Below, one piece after another: positions 1 through 9,217 of a stretch of DNA of 60,752 nucleotides. Source of the DNA: an uncultured Acetatifactor sp. (GTDB lineage: Bacteria; Bacillota; Clostridia; Lachnospirales; Lachnospiraceae); the NCBI GenBank assembly GCA_934402375.1, contig CAKRUB010000015.1:1-60752 (forward strand). The letters are read 5' to 3'. A program made the translations under genes and the position numbers. How positions within the stretch are numbered: the first letter of the stretch is position 1; the number at the start of each line of letters is the position of its first letter. The notes under the pieces are model-generated. The model was not told where the DNA came from. It worked only from the letters and a program-made list of their open reading frames with translations, and did no database searches.

Positions 1-37
1 ATGTTTCAGATTCGCTTCAGACACACATAGTGTAAAA

Positions 38-84
38 GAAAAAATGCTTCCAAGGAAAGTGTAGCATCCCCGAAGCATTTTTTC
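38..84 (-). terminator. Terminator after late flagellar operon
   Basis: A perfect 13-bp inverted repeat (GAAAAAATGCTTC / GAAGCATTTTTTC) with a 21-nt loop lies just downstream of the FliT-like gene. On the minus strand it ends in a run of T, as expected for an intrinsic terminator; the A/T-flanked stem could also work from the plus strand. Confidence 0.8.
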
Positions 85-98
85 AACTGTTTTGTCCC

Positions 99-572
99 TT
101 ATTTTTTACTGTCCATGAACCGCGGTGGAACCGCGTTCGCGTTGCTCATATTCTTGTAATAATTATACGCCGCCTTTGAAGAGGTTCTTCCCTCCTTGAT
201 GCCGGCACGGCGCTTCGCAAAGTACTGTTCCACAAGCTGCTTGTTTCTGGCTTCCTGCGCCTGAACTGCGACACTGAGGTCAGTGACCGCCGTCACCTTC
301 TGCTGGAGCTCCCTGATCTGTGCGGTATACCGCTCACGGTTATTTTTCAACTCGTCGGCAAGCTTTGCGTACATCGTCTCAAACCCGGCATCAAGATGGT
401 TTATCTCGTCTATCAGCCTTCCCTTCTCCTCGATTGCCGCGTCAAAGCCGTCGAGATCAATCGTCTCCTCCGAGAAAGCCTTCTCCTGCCGCTTATTATA
501 CTCCTGCACCTTCTGCAGGACCTCCAGTTTTTTATCCAGACTTTCCGATAAAATAGTCAGACTGTTCTCCAT
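99..572 (-). CDS. FliT-like flagellar coiled-coil protein
   Basis: Encodes a 157-aa, mostly helical, charged protein that opens MENSLTILSESLDKKLEVLQ and is predicted coiled coil over much of residues 1-110, with a basic tail. It is the last gene of the flaG-fliD-fliS block. This position and its all-helical build fit a FliT/FlgN-type export chaperone or another small flagellar accessory protein, but no diagnostic motif is visible, so the role is inferred from context. I chose the ATG at 572 because AGGAAG lies at proper distance before it. A longer reading from 620 would overlap fliS and has no better ribosome site. The operon terminator follows at 38-84. Confidence 0.6.
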   Translation of the reverse strand: MENSLTILSESLDKKLEVLQKVQEYNKRQEKAFSEETIDLDGFDAAIEEKGRLIDEINHLDAGFETMYAKLADELKNNRERYTAQIRELQQKVTAVTDLSVAVQAQEARNKQLVEQYFAKRRAGIKEGRTSSKAAYNYYKNMSNANAVPPRFMDSKK

Positions 573-586
573 GAAAGGCTTCCTTT

Positions 587-961
587 CTATTTGTTGTTGC
601 TCTTCATGACTTCCTTCCATGTATCGCGCATTGCATGAAGGTGCTGGTTGACCTCCTCAAGAATTTCCTTGTCCTTCTTGATATTCGCCTCCACCAGTCT
701 CTGGCTGAGGTAAGCATAGACACGCTCGAAGTCCTGCGCCACCTCATAGCTCATATCAAGCGTCTGGCGGAAATAGTCGATAATCCGCTCCACCTTCAGG
801 ATATTGTTGTTCGCCTTCTCAATGTCCTTCTGCTCAACAGCGATAATCGCCACATTGCAGAACTTGATGGCTCCGTCATAGAGCATCAGCGTCAGCTCTG
901 CCGGAGAAGCCGTCAGAACCTTGCTGTTATTGTACTGCGCATATGCATTCGGTAATGCCAT
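587..961 (-). CDS. fliS: Flagellar export chaperone FliS
   Basis: 124-aa FliS, the cytoplasmic chaperone that binds the flagellin C-terminus and prevents premature polymerisation before export. The sequence shows the family pattern: N-terminal ALPNAYAQYNNSKVLTASPAELTLMLYDGAIKFCNVA, then helices around QKDIEKANNNILKVERIIDYF and the closing region with VYAYLSQRLVEANIKKD. Length is typical. It follows fliD by about 20 bp and precedes the FliT-like gene, the usual fliD-fliS(-fliT) order. No flagellin gene lies in the window, so its client is encoded elsewhere. Confidence 0.95.
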   Translation of the reverse strand: MALPNAYAQYNNSKVLTASPAELTLMLYDGAIKFCNVAIIAVEQKDIEKANNNILKVERIIDYFRQTLDMSYEVAQDFERVYAYLSQRLVEANIKKDKEILEEVNQHLHAMRDTWKEVMKSNNK

Positions 962-982
962 ATTCCGTATCCGCCTTTCAGA

Positions 983-2530
983 TTAGTAGGAGCCGCCCAG
1001 CAGGCTGGTAACGGCGCTGGTGCTCTGCTGCATCTTCGCCATGGCAGTCTCCATGGAAGCAAACTTGGCATACCACTTATCCTCGTAATCATTCAGCTTC
1101 TGCTCAAGCTCTTTGATCTTGGTGGTATAGTCATCATAGTCGCTCTTCATCTTCTTGTCATCATAGAAAGTGCCGAAGCTACGGTAGCCCTCGATCGAAG
1201 TCGACAGATCGTTCATCTTCGTGTAGACCTTCTGGGACAGCTGTGAGAAGAAGCTGATAACCGTATCCGGATCAGAAGCGATCATGCTCTTCAGCTTATC
1301 TGCATTTCCGGAAGTATCGGAGTCATCCGCATCGCCGTCGATATGATAAGCATTCTTCTCGTTCTTTGCAGCCGTAAAATAACTCAGGGTCTCAATACCG
1401 AAGTTTGTGAGATACATGGTCTTGCCATTGACCTCAATACCCTCGCGCATCTTCTTCTTGATCTCGTTGCTGACATTATAGACAGTGCTGTCACGGCGGA
1501 GCAGCGAATCTTTGATCTTCTGCTCATACTTCTCAATCTCGCTCTCGGACATATTCTGCTTCTCGTCATCGGAAAGAGGCTCGTAGTCCTTAAGCTGATC
1601 CGCGTTGTACACCTTATCCATCTCGTTGATGATGCTGTTGTACTCCTTCAGGAAATTCTTGATCATGTCATAGATGCCGTCCGTATCCTGCTGGGTCGTC
1701 ACTGTGACATTCTCTCCGTTCGTCTCGCTCAATGCGGTAAAAGTCAGTCCGTTAATGGCAAAGACGTTGTCCTTGCTCTCAAACTCCGCTTTGTTCAGGG
1801 TAATCTTCGCATTCTGTCCGGTCACATAGGTTGCACCCTTCTCGCTGGAGCCCTCCGCTGGAATATTCAGTCCCAGCGCTTCCAGTACACCATCATCGTC
1901 AGAGGCCAGTGTGAAGTTACCATCCGCGCCGGAGCTCTTCGCACTGATGAAAAATCTCTGCTGTCCAGCATCAAAGTTTGCATTCAGTCCGGCTCCCTTA
2001 AGCTCTGTCAGAATATCCGAAATCGTTGTGTAAGCTGTCAGTTCAATATTCTTCTCCGTGCCGTCAGCCAGTGTCAGCTTCAGGTTCTTGGAAATGTCCT
2101 TTCCGTCCGCATCCTGATCAAAGGTCATCAGAGACTTCATTTTCGTCAAGGCATCCGGACTGGAGGTTCCCGCGCTCTCGAGCTTGGTTACTTTGTTTCC
2201 GGTCATATAAGCCGTCTTTGCGAGCTGATCCACGCTGAGGCTCTGTACACCCTCTACTGCACCCTCACCGGTAATTACGCTGACCGCGCTGGAATTCGAC
2301 ACCTTGGTCGTCTTCTTTGCGTAAGCACTGGTAAATCGCATATTGTTCAGGTATTTCGTCTGAAGGTTCTTCAACTTACTGTTCAGATCCTTCCAGATGT
2401 CCTGCTTCCACTGCAGCTTCGTCTGCTCATTCGTCGCTGTCGTAACCTTTGTCTTCTTCGCTTCTACCAACTGCTGGACAATGCTGTCAGTATCCATGCC
2501 GGACATCAGTCCGCTCAGTCTCATTGCCAT
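983..2530 (-). CDS. fliD: Flagellar hook-associated protein 2 (filament cap) FliD
   Basis: 515-aa filament cap protein that sits at the tip of the flagellum and guides flagellin assembly. The N-terminal D0/D1 region (MRLSGLMSGMDTDSIVQQLV, then a helix through residue ~60) and the FliD_C region (about 250-495, ending in a coiled coil with KIKELEQKLNDYEDKWYAKF and the terminal MAKMQQSTSAVTSLLGG) are both clear. The start at 2530 is supported by a strong AAGGAGG 8 nt upstream. It lies 12 bp after flaG and is probably transcribed from the sigma-28 promoter in front of flaG. A 479-codon open frame on the opposite strand is only a shadow. Confidence 0.96.
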   Translation of the reverse strand: MAMRLSGLMSGMDTDSIVQQLVEAKKTKVTTATNEQTKLQWKQDIWKDLNSKLKNLQTKYLNNMRFTSAYAKKTTKVSNSSAVSVITGEGAVEGVQSLSVDQLAKTAYMTGNKVTKLESAGTSSPDALTKMKSLMTFDQDADGKDISKNLKLTLADGTEKNIELTAYTTISDILTELKGAGLNANFDAGQQRFFISAKSSGADGNFTLASDDDGVLEALGLNIPAEGSSEKGATYVTGQNAKITLNKAEFESKDNVFAINGLTFTALSETNGENVTVTTQQDTDGIYDMIKNFLKEYNSIINEMDKVYNADQLKDYEPLSDDEKQNMSESEIEKYEQKIKDSLLRRDSTVYNVSNEIKKKMREGIEVNGKTMYLTNFGIETLSYFTAAKNEKNAYHIDGDADDSDTSGNADKLKSMIASDPDTVISFFSQLSQKVYTKMNDLSTSIEGYRSFGTFYDDKKMKSDYDDYTTKIKELEQKLNDYEDKWYAKFASMETAMAKMQQSTSAVTSLLGGSY

Positions 2531-2542
2531 AATATATCCTCC

Positions 2543-2977
2543 TTAACGTCTCTCATCTACCAGAATACCTGCCATATCCCAGATTCTGGCTATCATATCC
2601 AAAGTCTTCTCAGGCGGCAGCTCCTTGATGACTTCCTTGGTGCTCTTGTCGACGATCTTGATCGTGACACGGTTTGTCCCCTCATGTACACCGAAGATTG
2701 CTTCCGAATTGCCCATGGACTTATTCATCTGCTCCACAGCCTTGCGGATCTGCTCGTTGGAAGCCTGCTGCTCCTTCCCTGACTGCTCCTCATTGCCGAA
2801 AAGACTCTTCTCCTGTGAATTCTCCACAACATTCGTCGTCTTATCGACCTTGTCCGCAGCCTGTATGGCCTGTCTTCCTGCCTCTGTCTCATCTGTCTTT
2901 GACGGTATCGGGTTCTTCACTGCTGCACTTCCCTGTGCCTGTACCGTCATCATGCTCGAAATCGGTTCAACTGTCAT
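2543..2977 (-). CDS. flaG: Flagellar protein FlaG
   Basis: 144-aa FlaG family protein. The N-terminal ~75 residues are low-complexity and polar. The conserved C-terminal FlaG domain carries VTIKIVDKSTKEVIKELPPEKTLDMIARIWDMAGILVDERR in its expected place. FlaG proteins influence filament length and are usually encoded next to fliD. SD GGAGGG precedes the ATG. It is the first gene after the csrA terminator and has its own sigma-28 promoter. Confidence 0.92.
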   Translation of the reverse strand: MTVEPISSMMTVQAQGSAAVKNPIPSKTDETEAGRQAIQAADKVDKTTNVVENSQEKSLFGNEEQSGKEQQASNEQIRKAVEQMNKSMGNSEAIFGVHEGTNRVTIKIVDKSTKEVIKELPPEKTLDMIARIWDMAGILVDERR

Positions 2978-3033
2978 TTTACTCCCTCCACTTCCGTATG
3001 AAATCCATTTCTACGTTACCGTTTCTAAACCAT

Positions 3034-3060
3034 TTATCGGAAAGTCCCGGGAAAAAATTA
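3034..3060 (-). promoter_or_regulatory. Sigma-28 promoter for flaG-fliD-fliS block
   Basis: On the minus strand TAAT, a 15-nt spacer and TCCGATAA match the Gram-positive sigma-28 (SigD) consensus TAAA-N15-GCCGATAA at 3 of 4 and 7 of 8 bases with ideal spacing. It sits about 57 nt before the flaG start and overlaps the T-tract of the csrA terminator, so the operon is split into two sigma-28 transcripts. Confidence 0.7.
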
Positions 3061-3089
3061 ACAGGGAAGCATAAATTTTTGCTTCCCTG
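3050..3089 (-). terminator. Terminator after csrA
   Basis: CAGGGAAGCA / TGCTTCCCTG (10-bp perfect stem, 8-nt loop) followed on the minus strand by TTAATTTTTT, located 20 bp after the csrA stop codon. Confidence 0.85.
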
Positions 3090-3109
3090 CATCCATTTCA
3101 TCTCAAAAA

Positions 3110-3337
3110 CTATTCCGTTTTCCCCATCAGGTTTTTCAGAGCCTCCATGCCGTCAACACTGACCGCCTCTTTATTCGCATTCTGAATCTGTGCATATACC
3201 TCCTTGCGGTATACCGGCACCTCCCTCGGCGCCGTAATGCCGATCTTTACCTGATCACCCTTTACCTCAAGAATTGCAACTTCTATATTGTTGTTGATTA
3301 CGATGGCTTCATTTTTCTTTCTGGATAATGCCAGCAT
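3110..3337 (-). CDS. csrA: Carbon storage regulator CsrA
   Basis: 75-aa RNA-binding regulator that represses translation of flagellin and other mRNAs by covering GGA motifs at ribosome sites. It begins with the canonical MLALSRKKNEAIVINNNIEV and has IGITAPREVPVYRKEVY, the conserved core including the RNA-contacting arginine of the VYRKEVY segment. The true start is the ATG at 3337; the longer open frame adds a non-homologous extension that runs inside fliW. It starts one base after the fliW stop codon, so the two are translationally coupled, which matches the known fliW-csrA partner-switch pair. Confidence 0.97.
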   Translation of the reverse strand: MLALSRKKNEAIVINNNIEVAILEVKGDQVKIGITAPREVPVYRKEVYAQIQNANKEAVSVDGMEALKNLMGKTE

Positions 3338-3338
3338 A

Positions 3339-3803
3339 TCATTCACCAGCCTTTCTTGCCTGCAGAATATCATAGACAGGGAATTTTACCGGATAATCGC
3401 TGTTCTCCACAATGACCTGACATGCCTTATGCTCGTCCACATTGATGACAAACGGTCCCTGAAGGTTTACACTCATCTTCGTAAGGTCGCTTGGGATTGT
3501 TGCCGTCACCAGCACAAGGATATTCTCCGCATTGATATGTCCCGCCGTAGCAAGCAGCTCGTCATTTACCTCAGGATCATAGTCGGGCTTCACGATCAGC
3601 GGATCCATAACCGGCATGGCAAACGCCGGCTCATCCAGTGACTGCAGGAAACGGATTCCCACGTTGACCCCCTTGTCCTCGTCATGGAGCAGCGCAAATC
3701 TCTTCAGATCCGGAAATCCGATAATTCCATTTTCAAAGGTGATGATCTTTTCATCCGCGATTTCAACTTCCCCGAAGTTCTTTGTATTGATCTTCATTTC
3801 CAC
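3339..3803 (-). CDS. fliW: Flagellar assembly factor FliW
   Basis: Protein of about 154 aa of the FliW family. FliW binds both flagellin and CsrA; when flagellin is exported FliW is freed and sequesters CsrA, which closes the feedback loop on flagellin synthesis. Family hallmarks are FENGIIGFPDLKRFALL near the N-terminus and NAENILVLVTATIPSDLTKMSVNLQGP with NSDYPV. Start is either GTG at 3803 or ATG at 3797; both have AAGG-type sites. It lies between flgL and csrA. Confidence 0.95.
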   Translation of the reverse strand: MEMKINTKNFGEVEIADEKIITFENGIIGFPDLKRFALLHDEDKGVNVGIRFLQSLDEPAFAMPVMDPLIVKPDYDPEVNDELLATAGHINAENILVLVTATIPSDLTKMSVNLQGPFVINVDEHKACQVIVENSDYPVKFPVYDILQARKAGE

Positions 3804-3817
3804 ACCTTACCTTTCCC

Positions 3818-5392
3818 TTATATAAAGTTCAGAAGTGTTGTCTGGCTGACCTTTCCGGTCGCCATCAATGCCGCCTGATAGGTCAGCTCAGCGCTCTTTA
3901 ACTGTATTGCCACCTCAGTGATGTCAATATCCTCATTCTCACTCTTCAAGGTCTCAAAGGTCGTCTTCTGGTTCTGCATACGGCTCTTGACCAGCGAGAG
4001 CTTACTGCTTCTCGTGCCGCATTCGGTGATACAGAGACTTGCGTCGTCCAGATAGCCCTGAAATGAAGTAATTCCTCTCTCGAAAAGCTTCTGCTCCTTA
4101 TCTTTTGCATAGGTCAGAGCCTTTTCCACCGCATCCAGCTGTTTCTGCAGCGTCTCAGCGTCGGTGCTGCCCTCCTCCGCCTTTTCCAGCAGCTTCGTCA
4201 GATTCGTCTGAACCGCCTCCAGATCAAGAACATCCTGCATGGCATTCACAAGGTCGTCCGCCTCTCTGCCGATGCCGTGCTGGAAGCACTGGTCTGCCGT
4301 TGAATTGACACGAATCGTCTGGTTCAGTCCCACATCATATTCAATATCCTGACGCTCTACGTTGTCTGTCAGATAGGATTTGTTATAAGTAATGGCATCC
4401 GCTGTTCCGGGATCGGATTCACAATAAAAATAATGCTGCGGTCTTAAGTCGCCCTTCTGCCAGCTCGACTTTTCGTAAGTCACACGGATCTCCGCCTCAT
4501 TCTTGACCGTGGTATCGTCATCCTTCGTTCCCATCAGTGTCTTATATCGGTTCTCACCGAGAAGTATTTCTCCCGTCTCCGGCACATAGATGATGGAATT
4601 CGCATTATTTGCTGCCTGAGTATATGGATCATCATAGGAATGAACAAGCTGAATATCTCCTCCGGTCCATGTCTGTGTGTCACCATTTTCATCGATATAG
4701 CTGATGCTGGGGGTCACACCCGCCCTGTCACTGTAATCGGAGCAGCTGTCATATGCCAGCCGGAAGCGGTGCACCTCTACAGAGGTGACAGCTTCTTCAT
4801 CCGTAGCCATGTCTGCGTCCGCGAAGTTCTTGGAATTTAAGTCCAGAAGGCTCTTTCCGTTTGCATTCTTTAAATTTACCTTGACAACAGAGTCAATGTC
4901 ATCGCTGGTAAGCTGCTCTGTGATGGTATAATTCAGAGTTTCTTCCTTCTCAAAGCTCAGTGAAGTATCCGTCCTGTAGCCGGTGAAGACATATCTTCCG
5001 GCATAGTCAGAATCTCCCGTAGAGTATACCTCCTCGCCGAGTGCCTTAAGCTGCTCAAGGATGATCTGTCTGTCCTCGGTCTTCAGCGGACCGTTGGAGC
5101 CCTTTGTACACTGTGCGATCATATTCGTCATGATCTGTGAAAGATTCTTCAGCGCATCTTCGGTGACACTCAGCCAGCTCTCTGCATCCGGAATATTTTT
5201 GCTGTAATACTGTGTGATCTCTGTGACACTGCTGCGCAGTCTCAGTGCGCGGATTGCAACGACCGGATCGTCGGAAGGTCTGTTGATCTTCTTCTGTGTC
5301 GACATCTGTGTGCTCAGCTTATCCTGATAGATCTTGTTGGTGTTAATGTTGGATAAGTTATTGCGCTGCATGATTTTATTTGTAATTCTCAT
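3818..5392 (-). CDS. flgL: Flagellar hook-associated protein 3 FlgL
   Basis: 524-aa hook-filament junction protein. The flagellin-like N-terminal helix (MRITNKIMQRNNLSNINTNK, then QMSTQKKINRPSDDPVVAIRALRLRS) and C-terminal helices (EDIDITEVAIQLKSAELTYQAALMATGKVSQTTLLNFI) are typical. The protein is longer than the ~300-aa FlgL of enterobacteria because of an insertion of about 200 residues (roughly 150-400) that should form the surface-exposed domains. SD AGGAAG precedes the ATG. It is downstream of the second flgK, the standard flgK-flgL order. Confidence 0.95.
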   Translation of the reverse strand: MRITNKIMQRNNLSNINTNKIYQDKLSTQMSTQKKINRPSDDPVVAIRALRLRSSVTEITQYYSKNIPDAESWLSVTEDALKNLSQIMTNMIAQCTKGSNGPLKTEDRQIILEQLKALGEEVYSTGDSDYAGRYVFTGYRTDTSLSFEKEETLNYTITEQLTSDDIDSVVKVNLKNANGKSLLDLNSKNFADADMATDEEAVTSVEVHRFRLAYDSCSDYSDRAGVTPSISYIDENGDTQTWTGGDIQLVHSYDDPYTQAANNANSIIYVPETGEILLGENRYKTLMGTKDDDTTVKNEAEIRVTYEKSSWQKGDLRPQHYFYCESDPGTADAITYNKSYLTDNVERQDIEYDVGLNQTIRVNSTADQCFQHGIGREADDLVNAMQDVLDLEAVQTNLTKLLEKAEEGSTDAETLQKQLDAVEKALTYAKDKEQKLFERGITSFQGYLDDASLCITECGTRSSKLSLVKSRMQNQKTTFETLKSENEDIDITEVAIQLKSAELTYQAALMATGKVSQTTLLNFI

Positions 5393-5428
5393 AGTCTTCC
5401 TGCCTTTCCGTTCCGCCTGTCAGCAAGC

Positions 5429-7414
5429 CTATACGCCTGTCTCCAGAATCAGTCTGTCATAAATCTCCGTGAGTGTCTGAATCATCTTTGATGCCAGATT
5501 GTACCCATTCTGGTACTTTACAAGGTTGACAGCCTCCTCGTCCTCGTCCACGCCCGAAATGGAAATTCTCTGTGTGTCGATCGTTCCGGCAACATCCTTA
5601 AAGTTCTGGTAAAAGGTGTTTGCCCTCTGTGCATTCAGTGCAACATCCGACAGTACACACTGTAAAAATTCTGATGAGGAGCATCCCCTGAAGCTCATCT
5701 TTTCCTTGTTGATGGCAAGATCCTTGATGTCCTCCAGCAGATCATTCTGCTCAACACCGTCTCCCTTGTCATATCTGTTGGCAAGACGCCTGGGATCCAG
5801 CTCCATTGCACTGAGAACGCTGAAATTCATGGCAGTCAGCTGATAATAGCTGTCATCGGACACGCTGACCGTCATCTTTGTATTCTTTCTCGCCAGTTCC
5901 AGCGCCTCATCCTCTGTCAGCGTCGGATCATTTTCCATGTAAGACTTCTTCGCTTCCTCAACCTTTTCCAGATAGAGGTCGTAGCGATAGGCATCCTCAA
6001 ATTCATACTGTTTATCATCCGTCGCATAGTCTCCGGTAAACAGCTTCACACCCGCATTGCCATTCGAATCATAACCGGCGGTCAGAATGTCGTTAAACTT
6101 CTGGGAAAAGGTTCTGACCCACTCATTCATCTGGCTCATATAGTAGGGAACACCCTGATAGGTGATGCTTGCGCCGATATTAGCAACCTTCCCCACCCTG
6201 TCGTTCGTCACGCGGGAGGGATTCTTCTGCTGATCTGACAGCACAAAGGTATAAGTATGTATCTCCTCGCCGTTGTCGTCATAACCGATCTGATAAGTCC
6301 ATGAATCATAGTAAAATTCCTGATTCCCGAGGTTGATAATGCCGCCGTTGTCGGACAGCTTACACTTATTCAGATCCTGCAGATAGGATTGGGAAACCTG
6401 AATCGTGACGGTATCATTTGCACCGCCCGCTGTCGTTCCGGTATCGATAATCTTTCCTGTAAAGTTCTCAGCATTATTGCCGTCCCGCATCTCGATCAGA
6501 CCTCTGAGTGCGCCGCCCATAGCCCCATTGTACAGGTTAAATCTCTGTCCATCCTCCCAGTAGACATTGTACAGACCGTCAATATCCGTCTGGTTGACCT
6601 TTTCGTAGCTCGTCCTTGCAACACATTCCAGACCATTGTACTCACTGTCATCCACAAGCGTCTGTCCACCCGCTATCCGCACAATGAAGCGGTTAGCTCC
6701 GGTCTCCCTGTCCGGCTGGTTCGGGTCGGTGATCGGAATTTCCTTCGTCTCCACATCGACCGCCTCTGAGAGCTGGTCGATCAGAAGCGTTCGCCTGTCG
6801 CGCAGCTCATTCGCCTTCACACCGGTCAGCTCTATCGTGTTGATCTGTTTATTCAGATTTGCGATCTCACCCGCAAGGGAATTGATCTCATCGACCTTGA
6901 GCTTAATCTCCTGGTTGACATCCTTCTGCAATTTCTGGAGGTTCGCCGCAACGCCGTTGAAATACTCCGCCAACGCTCCCGCATAACCTACAAACTGGGA
7001 TTTTGCAGTGGCATCGTTCGGGTTCTTCATCAGTTCCTGAAGTCCCGTCGTCATCAGCTGGTCGAACACCGTCTTAAATCCGGCGTTCTTTCCGTTGTCG
7101 TCAAAATAATTCTCGATCTGGGTCATGTAATACTGCTTCTGGCCGTACTCGCCGACCTTCGCGTTGTTGTCCCAGTATCTTCCATCATAAAATTCATCGC
7201 GCACACGCTCGATTGCGATTGTCTCGACACCTGCGCCTGCACAGCCATAGGTCTGAAACACTCTCAGCGGATTTGCCGCCTGCTGCTTGACCTGTTGTCT
7301 GCTGTAGCCTTCTGTCTGGACATTGGCAATGTTGTTAGACGTCGTATTCAGTGCGGCATTGCTCGCCAGCAAGCCTGTATATGCAATATTTAATCCGAAA
7401 AACTGTGAGGGCAT
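5429..7414 (-). CDS. flgK: Flagellar hook-associated protein 1 FlgK (copy 1)
   Basis: 661-aa FlgK. The N-terminal rod/hook motif (FFGLNIAYTGLLASNAALNTTSNNIANVQTEGYSRQQV) and the C-terminal EEAVNLVKYQNGYNLASKMIQTLTEIYDRLILETGV are intact, so the protein should be functional at the hook-filament junction. SD GGAGG is well placed. It is adjacent to and paralogous with the upstream flgK at 7432-9192; the middle domains differ clearly. Two tandem flgK genes suggest a heteromeric or two-step junction. Confidence 0.93.
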   Translation of the reverse strand: MPSQFFGLNIAYTGLLASNAALNTTSNNIANVQTEGYSRQQVKQQAANPLRVFQTYGCAGAGVETIAIERVRDEFYDGRYWDNNAKVGEYGQKQYYMTQIENYFDDNGKNAGFKTVFDQLMTTGLQELMKNPNDATAKSQFVGYAGALAEYFNGVAANLQKLQKDVNQEIKLKVDEINSLAGEIANLNKQINTIELTGVKANELRDRRTLLIDQLSEAVDVETKEIPITDPNQPDRETGANRFIVRIAGGQTLVDDSEYNGLECVARTSYEKVNQTDIDGLYNVYWEDGQRFNLYNGAMGGALRGLIEMRDGNNAENFTGKIIDTGTTAGGANDTVTIQVSQSYLQDLNKCKLSDNGGIINLGNQEFYYDSWTYQIGYDDNGEEIHTYTFVLSDQQKNPSRVTNDRVGKVANIGASITYQGVPYYMSQMNEWVRTFSQKFNDILTAGYDSNGNAGVKLFTGDYATDDKQYEFEDAYRYDLYLEKVEEAKKSYMENDPTLTEDEALELARKNTKMTVSVSDDSYYQLTAMNFSVLSAMELDPRRLANRYDKGDGVEQNDLLEDIKDLAINKEKMSFRGCSSSEFLQCVLSDVALNAQRANTFYQNFKDVAGTIDTQRISISGVDEDEEAVNLVKYQNGYNLASKMIQTLTEIYDRLILETGV

Positions 7415-7431
7415 CTCTCTGCCTCCTTTGC

Positions 7432-9192
7432 TTAATGACCTAAACTGGTAATGAGATGCTCAAGCATCTCACTGATCACATTGATGTAACGGCTGGATGC
7501 ATTATATGCATTCTGGAACTTGATCATATTTGACAGTTCCTCGTCCGAAGACACGCCGATCACCTGCTGTCTTGCGCTCTCCGCGGCCTCTACCGTCGTC
7601 TGCTGGTTAGTATAAATGCTGCAATAGACCGAACCGGAATTTGCCACCTGTGCGACAAGATCTGTGTAGTAGTCCACGAAGGTCGTCTTCTTTCTGACGT
7701 TCGGGTTCAGCGTATAAATCTCCTCGGTAAATGCCGCCTTCAGCGCCTCCGCTGTCTCTATGTCCTCCGAACCGTCCGGCAGTCTGAAGCCCAGCATCGC
7801 CGGCTCCTGCATCAGTGTCTGGTTGATTCTGAGGTTTTTGACGCTGTACAGCGAGTCCGGCTCATCCGCCACTTCCTCGTTCATCACCCACATTTCACCG
7901 CTCTTCGTCTGTGTGACACCGTTCTCATCGACATAGCTGATCGTGCCGTTCACCTTCCGGTAGCCGTCCGTCGTCACCTTCTCAAACATCTGGATCAGGC
8001 TTCCGTCTGCCATGCGCATATAGCCGCCGGGATCGGAGAAAACATAATTCGCTCCCTTGAGAACCGTTCCATCATCTAACGTGATATTCCCCGTCTGTTG
8101 TCCGGCTGCCTTGGCAAGAATCCCGTTGATCTTTGTCACGACATTGTGGATAAGCTGGTCAAACTCTGCCTCTATATTCATCAGCACCGACTGGGATATA
8201 CTGTCGTAATCTCCCTCGATGTCCGTGTAATCCGCTCTGTGATCTCCCCTTGCAAGGAGCATGGATTTCAGCCCGCCAATATCCGTGTTCAGGTCGGACG
8301 AAATCTCCCTGTTGAAATTAAAGACCTCCGCGCCGTCTATATTGTACTCGCGGGTTCCGTCATCCAGCACGCGGTAGGTTGCGTTCTGCGGCCAGAACGG
8401 AGTATAAAAACCGGTATTCGTATCAACGTCCATTTCTATCTTATAGCAGGCGCCGCCCTTGACGAAATCCACACCCTCAATCTGGACAGAAACGCTTCCG
8501 TAGATGTCCTCGGCAAACGACATGCTGGCCATCTCCGACAGTTCATCCAGTATCTGGTTTCTGGCATCCCGCAGATCGTTGGCGTGTTCAATGCCTCCCG
8601 CCTCCACGGCACGGATTTTGTCATTCAGCTGTAAAATCTGTTCGCCGTATTCATTGATCTTGTCAACCTGTTTCTTTATCTGGACATTCAGATTATCCTG
8701 ATAAGAAGTCAATCCGGCGTAAACCGTCGACGCGCGCTCCACAAACTCGGATGCTTTACGGACAAGCAGTCCCTGCGTCACAGAGCTTGCCGGATCCTTC
8801 GCCAACTCCTGTACCGATGTCCATAAGTCCTCAATTGTCGTCTGGAATGCCTCGCCGTTCATCTCTCCGAGCTGGCTCTCCACCTGCTCCAGAACCTCTG
8901 TGGACACTTCGTAGAACATACTGCGCCCCGATTCCTTGCGGTATGTCTTATCCAGAAAATAATCTCTGATCTGTTTTACCCGGGAATAAGTGACACCCTG
9001 ACCGGTCTGCTTATTATTCACAGACTGGGGGTTCACGGAAAGCGTCACATAACGCCTTGCAGACTGCTGCACCTGCTGTCTTGTATAGCCGGTGGTATCG
9101 ATATTAGATAAATTATGCGCTGTGGTATTCAGCGCATTCTGACTCGTCTGTAATCCGGATGCTCCAATGTATAAGCTGCCCATCAATGGCAT
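7432..9192 (-). CDS. flgK: Flagellar hook-associated protein 1 FlgK (copy 2)
   Basis: 586-aa FlgK with N-terminal MGSLYIGASGLQTSQNALNTTAHNLSNIDTTGYTRQQV and C-terminal LSNMIKFQNAYNASSRYINVISEMLEHLITSLG. I moved the start to the ATG at 9192, which has GAGGTGAT directly upstream; the longer frame adds 29 residues with no homology that run into the flgN end region. It lies just after flgN. Both flgK copies keep the terminal domains needed for export and stacking on the hook. Confidence 0.93.
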   Translation of the reverse strand: MPLMGSLYIGASGLQTSQNALNTTAHNLSNIDTTGYTRQQVQQSARRYVTLSVNPQSVNNKQTGQGVTYSRVKQIRDYFLDKTYRKESGRSMFYEVSTEVLEQVESQLGEMNGEAFQTTIEDLWTSVQELAKDPASSVTQGLLVRKASEFVERASTVYAGLTSYQDNLNVQIKKQVDKINEYGEQILQLNDKIRAVEAGGIEHANDLRDARNQILDELSEMASMSFAEDIYGSVSVQIEGVDFVKGGACYKIEMDVDTNTGFYTPFWPQNATYRVLDDGTREYNIDGAEVFNFNREISSDLNTDIGGLKSMLLARGDHRADYTDIEGDYDSISQSVLMNIEAEFDQLIHNVVTKINGILAKAAGQQTGNITLDDGTVLKGANYVFSDPGGYMRMADGSLIQMFEKVTTDGYRKVNGTISYVDENGVTQTKSGEMWVMNEEVADEPDSLYSVKNLRINQTLMQEPAMLGFRLPDGSEDIETAEALKAAFTEEIYTLNPNVRKKTTFVDYYTDLVAQVANSGSVYCSIYTNQQTTVEAAESARQQVIGVSSDEELSNMIKFQNAYNASSRYINVISEMLEHLITSLGH

Positions 9193-9217
9193 AATATCAC
9201 CTCTGTCATTACTGTTG

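Noticed and set aside
1343..2782. 479-codon open frame on the plus strand opposite fliD and flaG
   Set aside because: Antisense shadow: the minus-strand proteins are clear family members with good ribosome sites, while this frame has none and no recognisable motif.
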